The notes: generated from the sequence alone by a model not told the origin. Shown: positions 46,265 to 58,968, numbered from the stretch's first letter. The stretch: DNA of 64,000 nucleotides from Ceratotherium simum simum (GCF_000283155.1 NW_004454170.1:11117594-11181593); one strand, 5' to 3'. Numbers and translations: made by a program.

Positions 46265-46875
46265 CTAAAGAGATTGCTTGGAGCACACTGGCAGAAAAAT
46301 CTTTGTTCTCTGCTCTCACCTGCCCCACCACCTTCCATGGCCATGGCAAAAGTTTATAACTCCAAGAGGTATGACTTTCAAACCACAATACTAAGGTCCA
46401 ATGTCACATTCCCTTAAAAACTCTTGAAATCATATTTAATGTTGTTTCAGTCCCCACTTGTCAGCTTAACCAGATACTCAATCTCAGTCCTTTGGGGAAC
46501 CCCTTACCCTACTCTATGGGATCACACAAGAATGCTGGCTGAGGTTTCCAGAAAGCCAGGGGAGTGGGTAGGGATTTCTGCATGATGGTCATCAGCTTTA
46601 TGGCTTTTTCTTTAGCTTCAAGATGCTGCTGCTGAAAGCTGGTCCTGCCATCTGTCTGTGGTCCCTGCTGCTCTGGGCAGCTCAGAGATCCCTCTGCCGG
46701 TGGTCCTTCCTCACTGAGAACCACTCTCCTGCCGCCATCCTCCACTGAAGTTCCTGCATGCTGAGGGACTCCTGTCTGCTCCCCGTCCCTGCTCCACACC
46801 AGCCTCAGCGAAAGTTAAAACTCTCCCTTCTATCTGGCCACCTTCACCTCCCCAGCTCAAAGCATTTCCCCCTAT
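46265..46875. other. Unique sequence, nothing recognised
   Basis: A 96-codon minus frame (46509-46799) has no recognisable domain. No repeat family is evident. Confidence 0.5.
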
Positions 46876-46881
46876 TCCCTC

Positions 46882-47297
46882 CAGAATAATGGGCCCCCAA
46901 AATGTCTACCCCCTAATCCCCAGAACCTGTGAATATGTTATCTTACATGGTAAAAGGGAATTTGCAGTGATAAGTGAAGGATCTTGAGATGGGGAGATTA
47001 TCTAGGTGGACCCAATCTAATCACAAGAGTCCTTATAAGAGGGACACAAGAGGATTAGAATCAGTAGTGGGAGATGAAGATGGAAGCAAGAGGTTGCAGT
47101 GATGCAAGGAGGGGACCACAAGCCAAGGAATGCAGGTGGCCTCTAGAAGCTGAAAAAGGCCAAGCAATTCTCCCCTTAACTCTCCAGAAGGAACCAGCCC
47201 TGCCAGCACCTTGATTTTAAACTTCTGACCTCCAGAACTATAAGGGAATAAATGTGTTTTGTTTTCAGCCACTAAATTTGTGGCAATTTGTTACACA
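46882..47297 (+). mobile_element. MaLR/MLT1-like LTR, old
   Basis: The sequence runs 'ccctaatccccagaacctgt', 'gggaatttgcagtgata', 'gagtccttataagaggga', 'aaggaatgcaggtggcctct', 'cttctgacctccagaactat', then an AATAAA at about 47249, and 'gccactaaatttgtggcaat'. The 3' third clearly resembles MLT1-type LTR ends. No flanking duplication or internal retroviral sequence is visible. The subfamily is uncertain. Confidence 0.6.
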
Positions 47298-47469
47298 CAC
47301 AAATACGCCTTCTCCCATGGAAACATAAAGAGTCAGGTTTGTGTTCCATTACAATAGTATATCGAACAATATTATACGTTCCAATAGTTATTATTCCAAT
47401 AAAAATAATTTTCCCAACAATTTATCTCAGATATATTATTACATTCTCTGCCTTCTCATCTCTAAGATC

Positions 47470-47565
47470 GAAATCATAAACTATCCTCATGAAGTTGTCA
47501 TGAGAATTAAGGGAATTAAAGAACCTATTTTGATATGTGGAACATAATAGATACTCAACAAAAGG
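47470..47565 (+). repeat. MIR tail fragment
   Basis: 'gttgtcatgagaattaaggg' and 'aacataatagatactcaaca' match the second half of MIR. Confidence 0.45.
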
Positions 47566-47569
47566 TTGA

Positions 47570-48700
47570 CAAAGCGCAGCTCAAAACAGAGTCTTATTGT
47601 TAACATGAGCCAAGAGTGTTCGCCCCTACCTGGTTTCCTCTGTATCTTTTATCACCAGCTCCTCACAACTGGATCTGTTGATGGTCTCCACATGCAGGTT
47701 CCAGCCTGTCTGTTTCTAAATGGCAGGAAGCAATGGTCTCTGTCCAGTGGATTTGAACTTAACCTACTCTCTTAGGGTCTGAGTCCTGTGACCCAGACTC
47801 ACCTAGTTGGTTTCTAGTCTCACATCCAGGTCTCTTTTTCAGCCAAAATATTATATGGGTCTGAAATCTGCTGAGGTAGATTTTGGTGCTTAAGTAGCTC
47901 TAAAGTTCTAGCTGAACCTGCCTACTACGTTGGCTTCATCTTGGGATTGGGTATGAGCCTAAGCACGCCAACCTTAGGAGGAAGAAGTGTTAATTCTCTT
48001 TGCTTGCCCTGCTAAGGACTCCTGTTCTAGGACCAGAAGGCACATCCTCAACCCAACCCACTGACTAGAGCGTAAGACCCACTTAGCTCTTATTCATCTC
48101 TTTTCTGGACATATTTCCTTCCCTTCTACCCCCAGATTTAACCACATACATCAGCTACCCTTGAAAAGATTCCTGGATAAAAACTAAAAGCCAGCTTAAC
48201 TCATAGGATTTGACCCACCCCTTAATGCCTTGCTGTTATACTCCAAGCAACTCATCAGATACCTTGGGGCCAACATTATTCAGAATAAGGACTGAGGTTC
48301 TTTACTCAGTCAGTGTTCCTGGACCCCTGAATTGCCCTCTCCATACCTACCCAGGTAGTGAATTTCCACCAGATCAGCAAGTTCCCACCCTAGATTCTCC
48401 TCTCCTCAAGTTCTAGGTTACCATTAGCACATTGTAATGGCAGATCTGAGTTCTAAGTGTTAAAGAGAAAGGCTAAATAAAACCTTGGGCCATGGCTTAA
48501 ACATTGACTTAGAAACTCATTTCATTAGAGAGATTTATTAAAAAGCAATATTTAGAAGAAGAAGAATATTCATTTCTTTATTCTATTCTATTTTCTATAG
48601 GAAATGCGGCATGAATTGCACCTGAATAGCTTCTCCTGGCTCAACAGGATTGATTCACGCTTGGTGGGATGCTTTACATTATTCTCAGGGTGTACAACAA
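47570..48700. other. Unique sequence, nothing recognised
   Basis: No repeat or coding signal supported. Frames under 70 codons. Confidence 0.5.
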
Positions 48701-48706
48701 CAGATT

Positions 48707-48781
48707 AGGTTAATCATATGAAATTGCTGATATTTAACTGTTTTTGACCTACAAAAACAGCCATTTCATATGGTTCAACTT
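48707..48781. repeat. Double-hairpin palindrome, possible MITE core
   Basis: Outer arms 'aggttaatcatatgaaatt' (from 48707) and 'atttcatatggttcaactt' (to 48781) are near-complementary. Nested inside, 'ctgttttt' (48738-48745) pairs perfectly with 'aaaaacag' (48753-48760) around a 7-base loop. The size, about 75 bases, and symmetry suggest an ancient short inverted-repeat element. Confidence 0.65.
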
Positions 48782-48789
48782 AATATAAC

Positions 48790-51105
48790 GTTGTTTGCTG
48801 AAGAGTGGAATAAGACGCTGTTAGTTGAATTACTTGAAAACTTGTCAGCGAAACTAACCCTTGTGGACTTTCCTCCTTTCCTTAGAGGTTATAGCAGGTC
48901 AAATTCAAAATTCCTATAGAGAAAGTAAAAACTGAAATTAACAGAAGTTACATAATTAGTGTAATATTTGCCGACTTAGAGATATTCTTTATCTGGCTTT
49001 ATTGCTCGTTAATATAAAACGCCTATTGCAGAGTCGACTGCCTTTAGTTGTTGAAAGCTAATAGGAATCATAATCCTCCTTCTCTGCTTTGGTGCCAGGT
49101 GAGTGTGGCCCAGGTGTGTAAGGTGATAAAGACAGCTACACACAGCTATATGCAGAGGCTGTCCCATTAGCAAATTTCCCTTTAAGTCTATCCTCACTGA
49201 CTTTGCACAGAAATATCTCTAATGACCACTTAGAAGCTTTGCTAAAGACAGTTCATGAAAATCCTACACTGTTCAATTTTAAACTTTTTTTTAAGGGTTT
49301 GGATGGCTTACAAATAAAAATGATAAGATCTGTATACACAATTGCAGGTAAGCAATGTCCAAAACAGCATGATCTGGGAAATACCTACAGTGGCCCTCTC
49401 TTAGCTGAAATTCCCATCATTCAACACTCTCCTTAATTAAGGTTTTGAGGGCTTAATAAAATTTCAGGTATGCCATATGGGAGAGATATCACATAAAATT
49501 ATAACCACATATGTATTTATACCTTAGTGTAAGTTGTTCAGTTTAGCTGCTATTTTGATAATCTGGTGTGATAGTACACAATACAGTTAGGGTTCAGTAG
49601 AGAGTGAGTGGAGAGGCCTCTATCACAGGACAAGTTTAACTGATATGTCACCATGGAAGGCCTATGGTCATTGGGGTGAGGGCAGAGGGCCAAAGAAGAA
49701 GGGAGATTTCAAAATGGTAGGTATTCAACAAAGTTTTTCCTACATCACCATATTCATAAAGTTCTCCTCTTTCTTATGGGGCGGACTGCCTGCCTTATAG
49801 CAAAGTATTTCAGTGGAATGAATCTTCTGAGCCATCTTGACACAGTGTGGCTGGTATATAGCAAAGGCTCTATGAGGAATACCTATCAAAGACCTCCTGG
49901 GGCACACTGGCACTCCCACACAGTGGGAGCACTTGAAAACCCAATCCTAGATAAGGATCAAGGGTCCCAGGTCATTCTTATTTTGCATTAGAGTGATTTT
50001 CTAGTGATAGTTTTGGAGTTAGGTTTAGGAAAGAACAGATCCAGTCTAGTGGAAAATTATGCCCAGAGACTGGCCTGCTGTGATGAGGTACAGGGTGCCA
50101 CAAACCAGGCCTTCTCATGGACCTCCCCTTCCTGTGAACTTCCAACTTGGCTACTGCTGGGCAGAGTGGTAATGAGAAGCATTAGAGTTGGTGAGGGGGC
50201 AGGGACAGCTCTCCAGCCTTGCTCAGACGAGCTTTAGAGAGGGCTGAGGAGAAGAGGGAAGACTAAAGGACACAGTTGGGAGCCGTGTAGATTCACAGAA
50301 CCCCAGAATGGGGAACTGTGGCCCAGAAAGGCCAAGTCATGACCACTTTTTTCCCTCTGTGATGGAAACATGGCAGGCCCCCACTCCCCACTAAATACTG
50401 GATGCTTAATTGGCAACTCGAGACACTCCTTATGTAAACATACTTCATGACGATGGTCTAGAAATGAACTTCAAGGAGTGATGCTGTGGGCCGAGGCCAG
50501 AAAACTGCACCCCACTGATACCCAGAGCACCAGGCTCTTACAGTCTCCAGAAGGCCACGTGTTGTACGTACCTTCATCCTCACTCCTGGGAAAAACGAAA
50601 ATCATTTCAGATGATTCCTACTCAAATCTGGGATCATTCATTCATTTGTTAGACTGACATTTACTAGGCTTTTAGTAGACCTCAACCAGTGACGAGGTCC
50701 TGAGGGAATGGCCCATCCATGCTGTCTGGAAGGGCTTCTCTTTGTGTCTCTTCTATTCCCCTATCCTCCCACCTCTTGGTTCTGAGATTTCCACACTCAT
50801 TCAACGCAGGATCTCTCTATTTCAGAGGAGATTCTGTGGTCTTTATAAATGTAAAGTTAATTTACGTGGAAACATCTTAGGTTCCAAGGGGGAGATACGC
50901 CTGGCCCCTCCACACCTGGCACTACTCTACACAGAAACATCATCACTTCCAAAGCCAAAGGATTCCTCGGCCAGGCGGACTCAAGTGGTCGGATGCAGTA
51001 CACATGCAGCATGCTGAGCCACAGGTTCTAATTCTATCTAATTCTATCTCAGCCACTGGAGGTGTGATGAGTCAGGGCGGCCTGCTACTGTGTGGGTGGG
51101 AAACT
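48790..51105. other. Unique sequence, nothing recognised
   Basis: No interspersed repeat I can name, except a very weak L2-like trace near 50635-50690. A 'taattctatc' unit is repeated twice in tandem near 51030-51049. No gene. Confidence 0.5.
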
Positions 51106-51109
51106 TTTT

Positions 51110-51480
51110 AATCTCATTCATGTTATAACCATTTTTAGAACATACCACAGGACTTTCCTTAGAAAGGCTCATTCATTCTGTGCGTTTGCTTTCTAATTAT
51201 AGATCAAATTACTATTACTTCTTTCAGGGGGAGAATGTTAAATTCATCCAAAATGATTTTAAATAAATTAAAGTGTGATTGGCTGGCAATCGTTTATTAT
51301 GAAAAAGCAGACAATGTTCACCACAATACTGGGACGGCCTGAGCCATAGCCAATGTCCCATAACTGCCCTCACAGGGGCATCCTTTCCACCACTGTTCAA
51401 GTCCACTGCCTTATTGTGTTTTTATAAATGTCTTTATCTCATTAAAAACATTCTCCTTCAAGGATGGAGATTTGTTGATT
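51110..51480. promoter_or_regulatory. Repeat-poor AT-rich block, weak candidate
   Basis: Transposon-free AT-rich sequence with 'ttctaattatagatcaaatt' and similar cores. Low-confidence regulatory candidate by texture only. Confidence 0.2.
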
Positions 51481-51668
51481 CATCTGAGTCTCTCTCCAGA
51501 GTTCCCAGTTACTTACAGCAAAGTCTTCGAAACACACTGTAAAGTCAAATTAAAATGTATCCTTAACAATGAACATATTCTTAATAGTTAAAATGTATCT
51601 TTAGCCGTTAAAATATATTCTTAAGAGTTAATTTCTAAAGGTCTCCCTTCCATATAGCCCTGCTTGTG

Positions 51669-51701
51669 TACACACACACACACACACACACACTCACACA
51701 C
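51669..51701. repeat. (CA)n microsatellite
   Basis: About 16 CA units with one CT interruption. Confidence 0.9.
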
Positions 51702-51829
51702 TAAAATAATTTCCTAAAACTGAGCAGGTAATTTTCACAGCACCACTGCCTTCAGAGTGAAGGCTTTCTGAAGATAAGCACTGCGTGTTTTCTGTACTCT
51801 ACATTCAATATGGCACCTAGTGTATGGGA

Positions 51830-52510
51830 CTATTCATTAATTTAACAAATATTTATTTAGTGCTTTTGTAGGGCTGGGGAGAGAGCAGTTACTGAGAAAA
51901 GTCTCTACTCTCATGGAGTTTGCATTCTAGTGTGTGGTGGGGAGATGTGGGAATGGGAAATAGAAAATGAAGAAGCAAATAAGAAAATAGCAGATACTAT
52001 ACAGTCTTTTTAAAACGAAGATGATGGATAGCAGCTAGATGTATGGAGAGTGCCATTTAATGTTGGGATTCAAAAAAGGTCTTTTAAAATCAAAACTAAA
52101 TACAAAATTTATTTGGTGTCCACACAACAAGAAGGAGCTAGGCCTGTGAACATCTGCAGCAGGAGCATCCTAGGATCCTAGGAAGAGGTGACAGCCAATG
52201 TGCCACAGGCGGGACAAGCTTGGAATGTTGAGGGCTCAAAGGAAAGCCAGTGTGGCTGAAGCATCATGAATGAGGAGGTGAAGTTCAGGAGATGAGGTCA
52301 GAAAAGTGGGCAGTGCCAGATCACGGGGAGCCCTGTGGGTCTGGAAACATGTTGCGATTTTTCAAAGGCAACAGAAGCCATTAGATGTCATAGGAAGGAA
52401 AGCGGCATGACCTGATTTATGTTTCTAAGATCACCCCAATGGCTATGCGGAGAATGGTAGGCAGATAAGAGGAGAAACAAGTGACTAGTTAGGAGGCTGC
52501 TGCAGGAGGC
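51830..52510 (-). repeat. L2 LINE 3' region
   Basis: Reversed L2: 'ttaacaaatatttatttagt', 'ctcatggagtttgcattcta', 'aagccagtgtggctgaagca', 'caacagaagccattagatgt' and 'ggcatgacctgatttatgtt' occur in sequence over nearly 700 bases, covering the 3' UTR and the end of the coding region. No intact frame. Confidence 0.8.
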
Positions 52511-52844
52511 CCCCCGAGAGACAGCTCTGCCTGCGGGGAGGCTGCAGGAGTAACAGCTGCTCAAATATTCTTCAAAAGATGCAGGGAAAGGCCTTCTGCC
52601 CAGAGGAACAGCATGAGCAGAGGCAGGAATACGTGGAAGACATCCACAAGTTCAGTGAGCCTGAGAGTTCAGTGCATCTGGAGAAAAAGTGTCAAAACCG
52701 AAAAAAGAAACATAGAACCAAAACACGCCAAATATGTAGGAGTCGACAAGAAAGTAAAAAACGAAAAGTTTTAAAAAACATAGTATAAATAGAGCTAAGG
52801 GATATAGAAAAAGACAGACTAGAATGAGTGCAGACTCACCGCAC

Positions 52845-52945
52845 ACACTTGGATTGGCAGATTCAACTAAGTAAAGGTGTCAATTCTCCCCAAATTATTT
52901 TACAAATGTAATGCAATCCCAATCAAATTCTAAATGTTTCTGGGT
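52845..52945 (+). repeat. L1 ORF2 scrap
   Basis: The plus-strand frame reads IGRFN, a stop, then VKVSILPKLFYKCNAIP, a conserved segment in the C-terminal part of L1 ORF2. It is about 100 bases long, with decay on both sides. No other L1 segment is certain in the window. Confidence 0.75.
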
Positions 52946-53151
52946 GAGTAACTTGGTAAAAATTTTCTCAACGTCCAGTGAAAGAATATCAGCATGAAAA
53001 TGATGAAGACATACACACCCAGAGTTAAATGTGTTACTAGCCGTGACGTGTATTAACAGGGACAGGAGGAGCCCAGAGACTCTCCATTCTGCCCTCTTCT
53101 CTTTCCAATTGACGTAAGCTAAAGAACCACCGCCCTCTTACACTTGGCCCT

Positions 53152-53412
53152 GCAGCAGTATTTTTCAAACTTTTTTGACCATAACCCATATAAAGAAATA
53201 TGATTTCTATAAGAACACATACATATTATTGAAACAAAAATTTCACGAATAATATGTACCCTTACTATATGAGACTCACAATTACATTTTTTATTCTATT
53301 TTATTCTATTCTGTGCAACTCTGGTTAGGAAATAACATGCAGTCAGAACCCTCTGAATTGATTTCATGGCTCAGTAATGTGTCAGGGCCCACAGTTTGAA
53401 AAACATTGCCCT
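53152..53412. mobile_element. hAT-type MITE fossil
   Basis: The left terminus (cagtatttttcaaacttttt) and right terminus (acagtttgaaaaacattgcc) are inverted copies sharing TTTTTCAAACT. The interior ('ttgaccataacccatataaa', 'gaaacaaaaatttcacgaat') matches a dispersed mammalian hAT-like repeat whose exact family name I do not recall. No transposase. The 8-bp target duplication is not clear. Confidence 0.6.
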
Positions 53413-53414
53413 TG

Positions 53415-53775
53415 GGGTGTCTGTTCTGCTTCCTCATCCTCTAAGATGATCTCATCACCAACCCCATCTTACTGGCCAAGCAGCAACCCCTTTGGCTGCA
53501 GATCTCACTCACTTTGCTTAAATATGGGATTTAAATACGAGAAAGCGCTTTCTTTAGATTTCCTTCTAGCCCGAGAATAGAGAGAACAAGTAAATCTCAA
53601 TTGATTGGGAAACAAGGGAAGGGAGATGGAATTTATTGTTTGTTTTTTTCATATAATGACGATGATGATGAAATCAAACTCTCAGCCATTCCTTGCAGGG
53701 AGCCTCAGCTCACATCTCTGGGGTAGCTTTTCTCATCCATGTGGCAGGCTCACCCAGCTCTTCTATTCCATCAGA
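53415..53775. other. Unique sequence, nothing recognised
   Basis: No repeat or coding signal supported. Confidence 0.45.
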
Positions 53776-53779
53776 TCAG

Positions 53780-54170
53780 GTTTTTAAATAATAGAAGGGG
53801 GATTTAAGAACATATTCAACATTATTGCGTGGAAGACAGTAACCTTCTAATGCAAGATATTTGTTTTTAACTGCACAGAACTAAAGTACCTTCTAAAAAA
53901 AGTCCAAGCTACAACTGTTCTCTCTCCATCAAAATTTAAAGTCACATTGATTACCCATCTGGCATATCTTCTAATTATGCATCTCTTAATGGACTAATAC
54001 TCCCTTCAGAAGCGAAACAGTAAATATACAAAGGGAAACATGATTAATAATTTCTGTTTGTTCTGTTTTTCAAGACAAGTCTCCACTCATCCATGCTCTC
54101 CACTGAAAATGTTTCATAACCATACCCAAAGACAGACATAATCAACTGTCCCTGGTTATCTGTTTAACAG
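53780..54170. promoter_or_regulatory. Repeat-poor AT-rich block, weak candidate
   Basis: Transposon-free AT-rich sequence with 'tcttctaattatgcatctct' and related cores. Low-confidence candidate by texture. Confidence 0.2.
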
Positions 54171-54259
54171 AAAGGGAGAGACATGGGGGCAAAATTCATT
54201 TTTCAGCAGAAAAGCATTGATGGAGCAAGCACCATGTACTGGTTTTTATCTGCACAGCT

Positions 54260-54392
54260 GTGTGTGTGTGTGTGCATATGTGTATGTGTATATGAGCGTA
54301 CGTGTGTGTGCATATGTGTATGTGTATATGAGCGTATGTGTGTGTGCATATGTGTATGTGTATATGAGCGTACGTGTGTGTGCATGTGTGTG
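54260..54392. repeat. 36-bp minisatellite of TG/TA composition
   Basis: A unit starting 'gcatatgtgtatgtgtatat' recurs at 54274, 54310 and 54346, and begins again at 54382. The period is exactly 36 bases, with a C/T variant in the 'gagcgta[c/t]g' part. Because 36 is a multiple of three, every frame stays open and encodes a 12-residue repeat. The 66-76 codon frames over it on both strands are artefacts. Confidence 0.9.
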
Positions 54393-54399
54393 TTTTGAA

Positions 54400-56345
54400 A
54401 CACATTTTGCTGAGTTAACTTTTACGTCTATTCTATCATGTATCTAATAAGTTCAGTTGTACCTCAACAAATCAGTTTTCTGGATAAGTAGGCAAAGGTA
54501 TTTGGTTCATCAAGCTGCACTGCTTACACTTGAGGCAAAAATGCTATTTTTTAAGAAGCTGCATCATATTAGGCTCATTGTTCCAGAATATCTGACATCT
54601 TACTAGCCAAAGTATGTACACTCAGTCAAAATTGCATGGAGTATCCTATATTGCCAGTAATTTATCTTTAATGCTTTTCTGTCATTTTCTTTGCACCTTT
54701 GTCCCCTTTCAGCCCCCTTTCTCCGTCGACAACCCATAGGAACCGACACTCCCTTGCTCCCATCAAAAGAGAAGTCACTAGTTTCCCAGTATAAGTTAAT
54801 TTTAAGTGCAATTTCAACCATGAAAACTTTAAACTGTAATATTTTTCTTCATAAAGTACACAAAGAGAACAATCAGGCTATGGTTTACACTGTTAGTTAT
54901 CTATTCAATAGCCACACGTACATTTTTCCTTCAGAATAGACCCCCAATATTCTTTGGAGTGGCAATATGTCTAACTAAATATTTGTTTTCCCAGAATCCT
55001 TTGCATCTTAGAATGACCATGTGACATATTTCAGCGAAGAAAATCTAAGCAGAAGTCTACTGGAAGTTTCCAAAAAAGCTTTTATTTTCTTGATTTTAGA
55101 GAACAGATATGGCTGGCACTGCCTTTCCCTCTTCTTCTTGCCCTTAGCAAAAATGCATGTGATGTCTGGAGCTGAAGCAACCTTCTTTAGATCATGAGGA
55201 AGAAGCAAGAAAATCACAAAGACATTGGATCTGAGATCTCTGAGCCACTGAACTAACACTGACAGGCCACTCCCTTTAGACTTCTATTTTTATGAGAAAA
55301 ATGAATCCTTACTTGTTGAAGCCACAGGTTAGTCAGGTAATCCGTTACTTGCATCCTAACTGAGATGCATGAAAGATTTCATGTTACGTTTCATAGCCCG
55401 AAGACTCAGGGAGAGGGGGCTGCCTCAGGGTCTAATGTGGAGAACAAGGCAAAGGCTAAGCCAGCAGGAGGAACTCCTCCCCTGTCACATGATTTCCCCA
55501 GACTGGCTCACGTTTTATCTTATATATTGAGGTTATAATCAAGAATTCATTTGAGAAACATTAATTATTCTGTTTAAGACTCTATGTTTAAAACCACTGG
55601 ATTAAATAGTTTTTCCGTTGGAAGATTTGTTGGCTTTATTATGGAAAGAAGCCCAAAGAAATGAATCATTACTAATGGGATTTTAGCAATATGGTGTCTA
55701 TAAGAGGAAGGCATTTTGATAAGGAAAGACTAGCCTGAATCCTCTCTGATTAAATCACTTTCTCTTTCTCCCCATATGGCCTATTCTGAGGAACAACCTG
55801 ATATCATATATTTTTTCCAATTAGGTTGGTTGTTCTACCAAGAGATGCAAAGAAGGCCCACATAATCCTATATCTTCAGTGAATTCCAGGGATCAAAGCC
55901 TGTGTATGGGTAAATATAGAGACCTAAGGAATGTTTTTAAATTAATAACTACTACTTCATAGGAGAAGAAGCTACACAGAGGTAGGGAGGCGTCTACCTG
56001 CTTTTGTATCTCTTCTCCAGTGACCCTGGCCTCGGGGAAGGCTGGATTGTCAGGAAGTCTTAAGACCAACATTCTGATGAGTTTCCTTCTGCACTGAAAG
56101 GGCCTGATGTATATTTAATATAATGTTGGAGTCGTGAAGTGGTTTGCATACCCTGAGTTTTGGTGTTCAGGTTCACATGTTAAATTCATTATGAGCTCTC
56201 ACAAGTTAAAACAAAGAATTGTTGGAGAACAAGAATAATACCTGTCCACCCCTCCTCACCTCGCACATCACACCATCCCCCACCTGGAACTTAATCCCTC
56301 CTGCAAGGTCAATATTATTTTGCTCACCACACTTCTCTCTCCTCA
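54400..56345. other. Unique sequence, nothing recognised
   Basis: No interspersed repeat or gene supported. Frames under 84 codons. Confidence 0.5.
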
Positions 56346-56352
56346 TACATCC

Positions 56353-56606
56353 AGTATCTTAGAGGTGGGCTTTAGAACTAGAGAGGCTTGGGTTTCATCC
56401 CAGGCCAGCCACTTACTGCCTCTGTGAACTTAGGCTAGTCACTTAACATCTCTGTGCTTCAGTTTCCTCATGCCTAAAGGGGTATAAGACTAGTACCTAC
56501 CTCGTAGAGTTGTTATGAGGCTTAAAAAATTTAAAATATGCAAAGTGCCTAGCACAGTTTTGGAACCCAGTAAGTGCTAAATGAGTGTTCGCTATGATTG
56601 TTGTCA
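56353..56606 (+). repeat. MIR SINE, nearly full length
   Basis: 'ggtttcatcccaggccagcc', 'ctgtgcttcagtttcctcat', 'tagagttgttatgaggctta' and 'cagtaagtgctaaatgagtg' cover nearly the whole MIR. Confidence 0.88.
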
Positions 56607-56959
56607 CTTCCCTGTCACCAAGTTTCATCTCCCCATTGGTGAATGGGGGTAACAATGCCCCATATGATTAGCTTTTAGCAAGTGGACAAGCAATTGACAC
56701 AATAAGTGTTGTTGCTAGCTCATGCGACCTCCCCCACTGGAAATGCTTCTCGCCTAAGCTCTGCCTGCCCAGAGCTCCTCAGCACCTTAGATCCCGCGTG
56801 ATGCAAGCTTCTTTTCTGCAGCCTTCTCAGCTTCAGCAGTCCACTGTCTTCTCCTATTATGAATAACCACAACTGTTAATATTGGCACCTCACAATTTAG
56901 TACCAAATCATAGGTTGTCTTTTATTGTTCTTCACCACTTCAATTTCCTGTGAAAACTT

Positions 56960-57066
56960 TAAGCTCCCCACGTGCAAGGATTCATCCCTGCATACTTCTT
57001 AATACACTTTAGTATATCGCCCAGTGCTGGGCACATGGGAAGGGCTTAATAAATCTTTGATGATTG
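56960..57066 (+). repeat. L2 LINE 3' end
   Basis: 'agctccccacgtgcaaggat', 'ctgggcacatgggaagggct' and 'taataaatctttgatgattg' form the L2 tail. Confidence 0.6.
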
Positions 57067-57069
57067 CTC

Positions 57070-58555
57070 TACTCATTTTTACTCTAAGTTCATATATGCA
57101 TACATGGAGTTTCTTTCAAAGCAGGTTACATCTGTAGTATAGCAAAGTACCAGAAAAAGCACCCACATGATCTCACCTACACGAGAACTGGGCGTAAACC
57201 CAGTATCAGAGGAAACTTGGAAACGGTTTTCTCCCTCTGTAATGCTGAAAGGAGACAGGCTCTATACTCCCTGAATCAGAAAAATAAAAAATAAAAAAAA
57301 GAATGAGGCAGCATCTTCTTGATCTTATTTCATCAATCGAAATTCCCCCTTCTCCTAGGCCTTACCATGGCCGAATTAAAGAAACAGATGTTTGCACAGA
57401 AAAATCTCCCTGGAGTCAGTGTGGCTGTTTATCCAATTTTCACCCTGCCATCCAGACTCAGGTTATGTCCAACAGAGCCCAAACAACAAGCTGGAATGCA
57501 CGAACTTCAGCCTGTGGAAGAGGTCATGGAGAGGTGAAATGGCTCTACATCAGAGATGCTGGAGAGAGGATCTCGGCACGACGAGAAGTGGAACAAGAGA
57601 ACTCCATTTCCCACTAAGAGAAAAACTTCTTTTCTCAGCTCCGGATCTATAATCCCACAAGCCCTACTGTTTTCTAAGTGAAGACCCTGTCTTTGGGCCA
57701 TCCCTGTCAGCTTGCATCACCCATCTATAGTCCCCCAACGCTAAAAGTAATGTTGAAATTTTGTCTGGACCTAATAGGTCCACAAAGCTGTTGCACATTG
57801 ATGAACTAGTGTGTGTCTCTCTTTCTTTTTGATTCCCCTGTTGAGTTTGTATATTTTGATTGTCACATGAGCTGTGAGGAATTGCATCAATGCAGATGAT
57901 GGCTCTGTCTTAGTGAGCTACAAATCTGTTACGTTTGGCTATTTCAACTTTTCTCCAACATTACCTTAATAAGATGTATGTGAAACGTGAAGAGTGTAGG
58001 AGAGATGCTTCTTAATGCAAGTTACAACATCTCAGAGGTGAGAATTGAAAGCCCAACTCTGATTGCAACATCTGCTCTGAACAAGGGCATCGAGGGACCC
58101 GCCATCAGATTTCTTGTCTTAAGGATGATCACCATATATGTTCGCAAATAAAAACGTGAAGCGTTCTGACAGCCAAGCAAACCATGAAGAATTAAACTTT
58201 CCAAACAGGAACACACATTGCACTATGCTTGCTGCTATTTATTTAAGGAAACTCCTTCATTCAGAGCCTCTTCACTTCCTTCCCCCGACTGCCTGCCCAA
58301 CCCCCATCAGGTTTATCTCTCATAGACATGTTTCTGCACAAGGGCAAGTTTCCATTTGGAGAGGGAATGGTCCAATTTTGAAGGAATCAGTTTCTTAATG
58401 ATAAAATCAGACTTTTCCAGTAAAGATGTTTGAGGCAGTGTGTTCAGCAGCAGTGAAAGGAAGTTTATAAAATAACCAGCACCTCACCAGGCAAAAGTTT
58501 ACGGTGACTCACCAATGCCTTCCCAGCAAGTCCCTTGGAATTTCACCCCTCTGTT
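57070..58555. other. Unique sequence, nothing recognised
   Basis: Three overlapping plus frames (72-104 codons) lie at 57303-57652, preceded by an A-rich stretch at 57278-57300. Their products resemble nothing I know, and being open in all three frames argues for chance. No repeat family recognised. Confidence 0.45.
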
Positions 58556-58559
58556 CTCT

Positions 58560-58960
58560 GGCCTCAGTTTGCCCTTCTTACCGCAGCCCCTGCTACACTT
58601 CAGTAAGCTCCAGACAACCTAGACCAGCCTGTCTTCCCTGACCATTTTCCTCCTCATGTTCTTCTCCTACTGCTTTTCCTAAGCCAATTTTTTCACTGTA
58701 AATCTTCTCTCTACCCTGCCACTGACCAAAATCCTACCCCTTTCAATGCCTAATGCAAGGGCTCCTTCTTCAGGAGCCTCTCCTGATCATTCAGCTGGAT
58801 GTGACTCTCCACCCCTTACAGTCCTGCAGACCCTTGCTTTTAGCATTTATCACATTCTGCCTCACGTTACAGATATTTGTACACTTGCCCAGCACCCCCT
58901 ACAACATTGCAGTCTCCAGGAGAGTACCCAATAAAGAGATGTCTTGAGTACAAAACAGAG
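58560..58960 (+). repeat. Possible L2-type LINE fragment
   Basis: 'gcctctcctgatcattcagc' and 'tttatcacattctgcctcac' resemble an L2-type 3' region. The match is loose and the tail is missing. Confidence 0.4.
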
Positions 58961-58968
58961 TAACTCAT

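Noticed and set aside
54183..54447. Cys/Val-rich and His/Thr-rich repetitive frames
   Set aside because: Produced by a 36-bp TG/TA minisatellite whose period is a multiple of three.
57303..57652. Cluster of three overlapping plus-strand frames after an A-rich stretch
   Set aside because: Considered as a processed pseudogene, but no known protein is recognisable, three frames are open at once, and the A-rich stretch is upstream rather than downstream.
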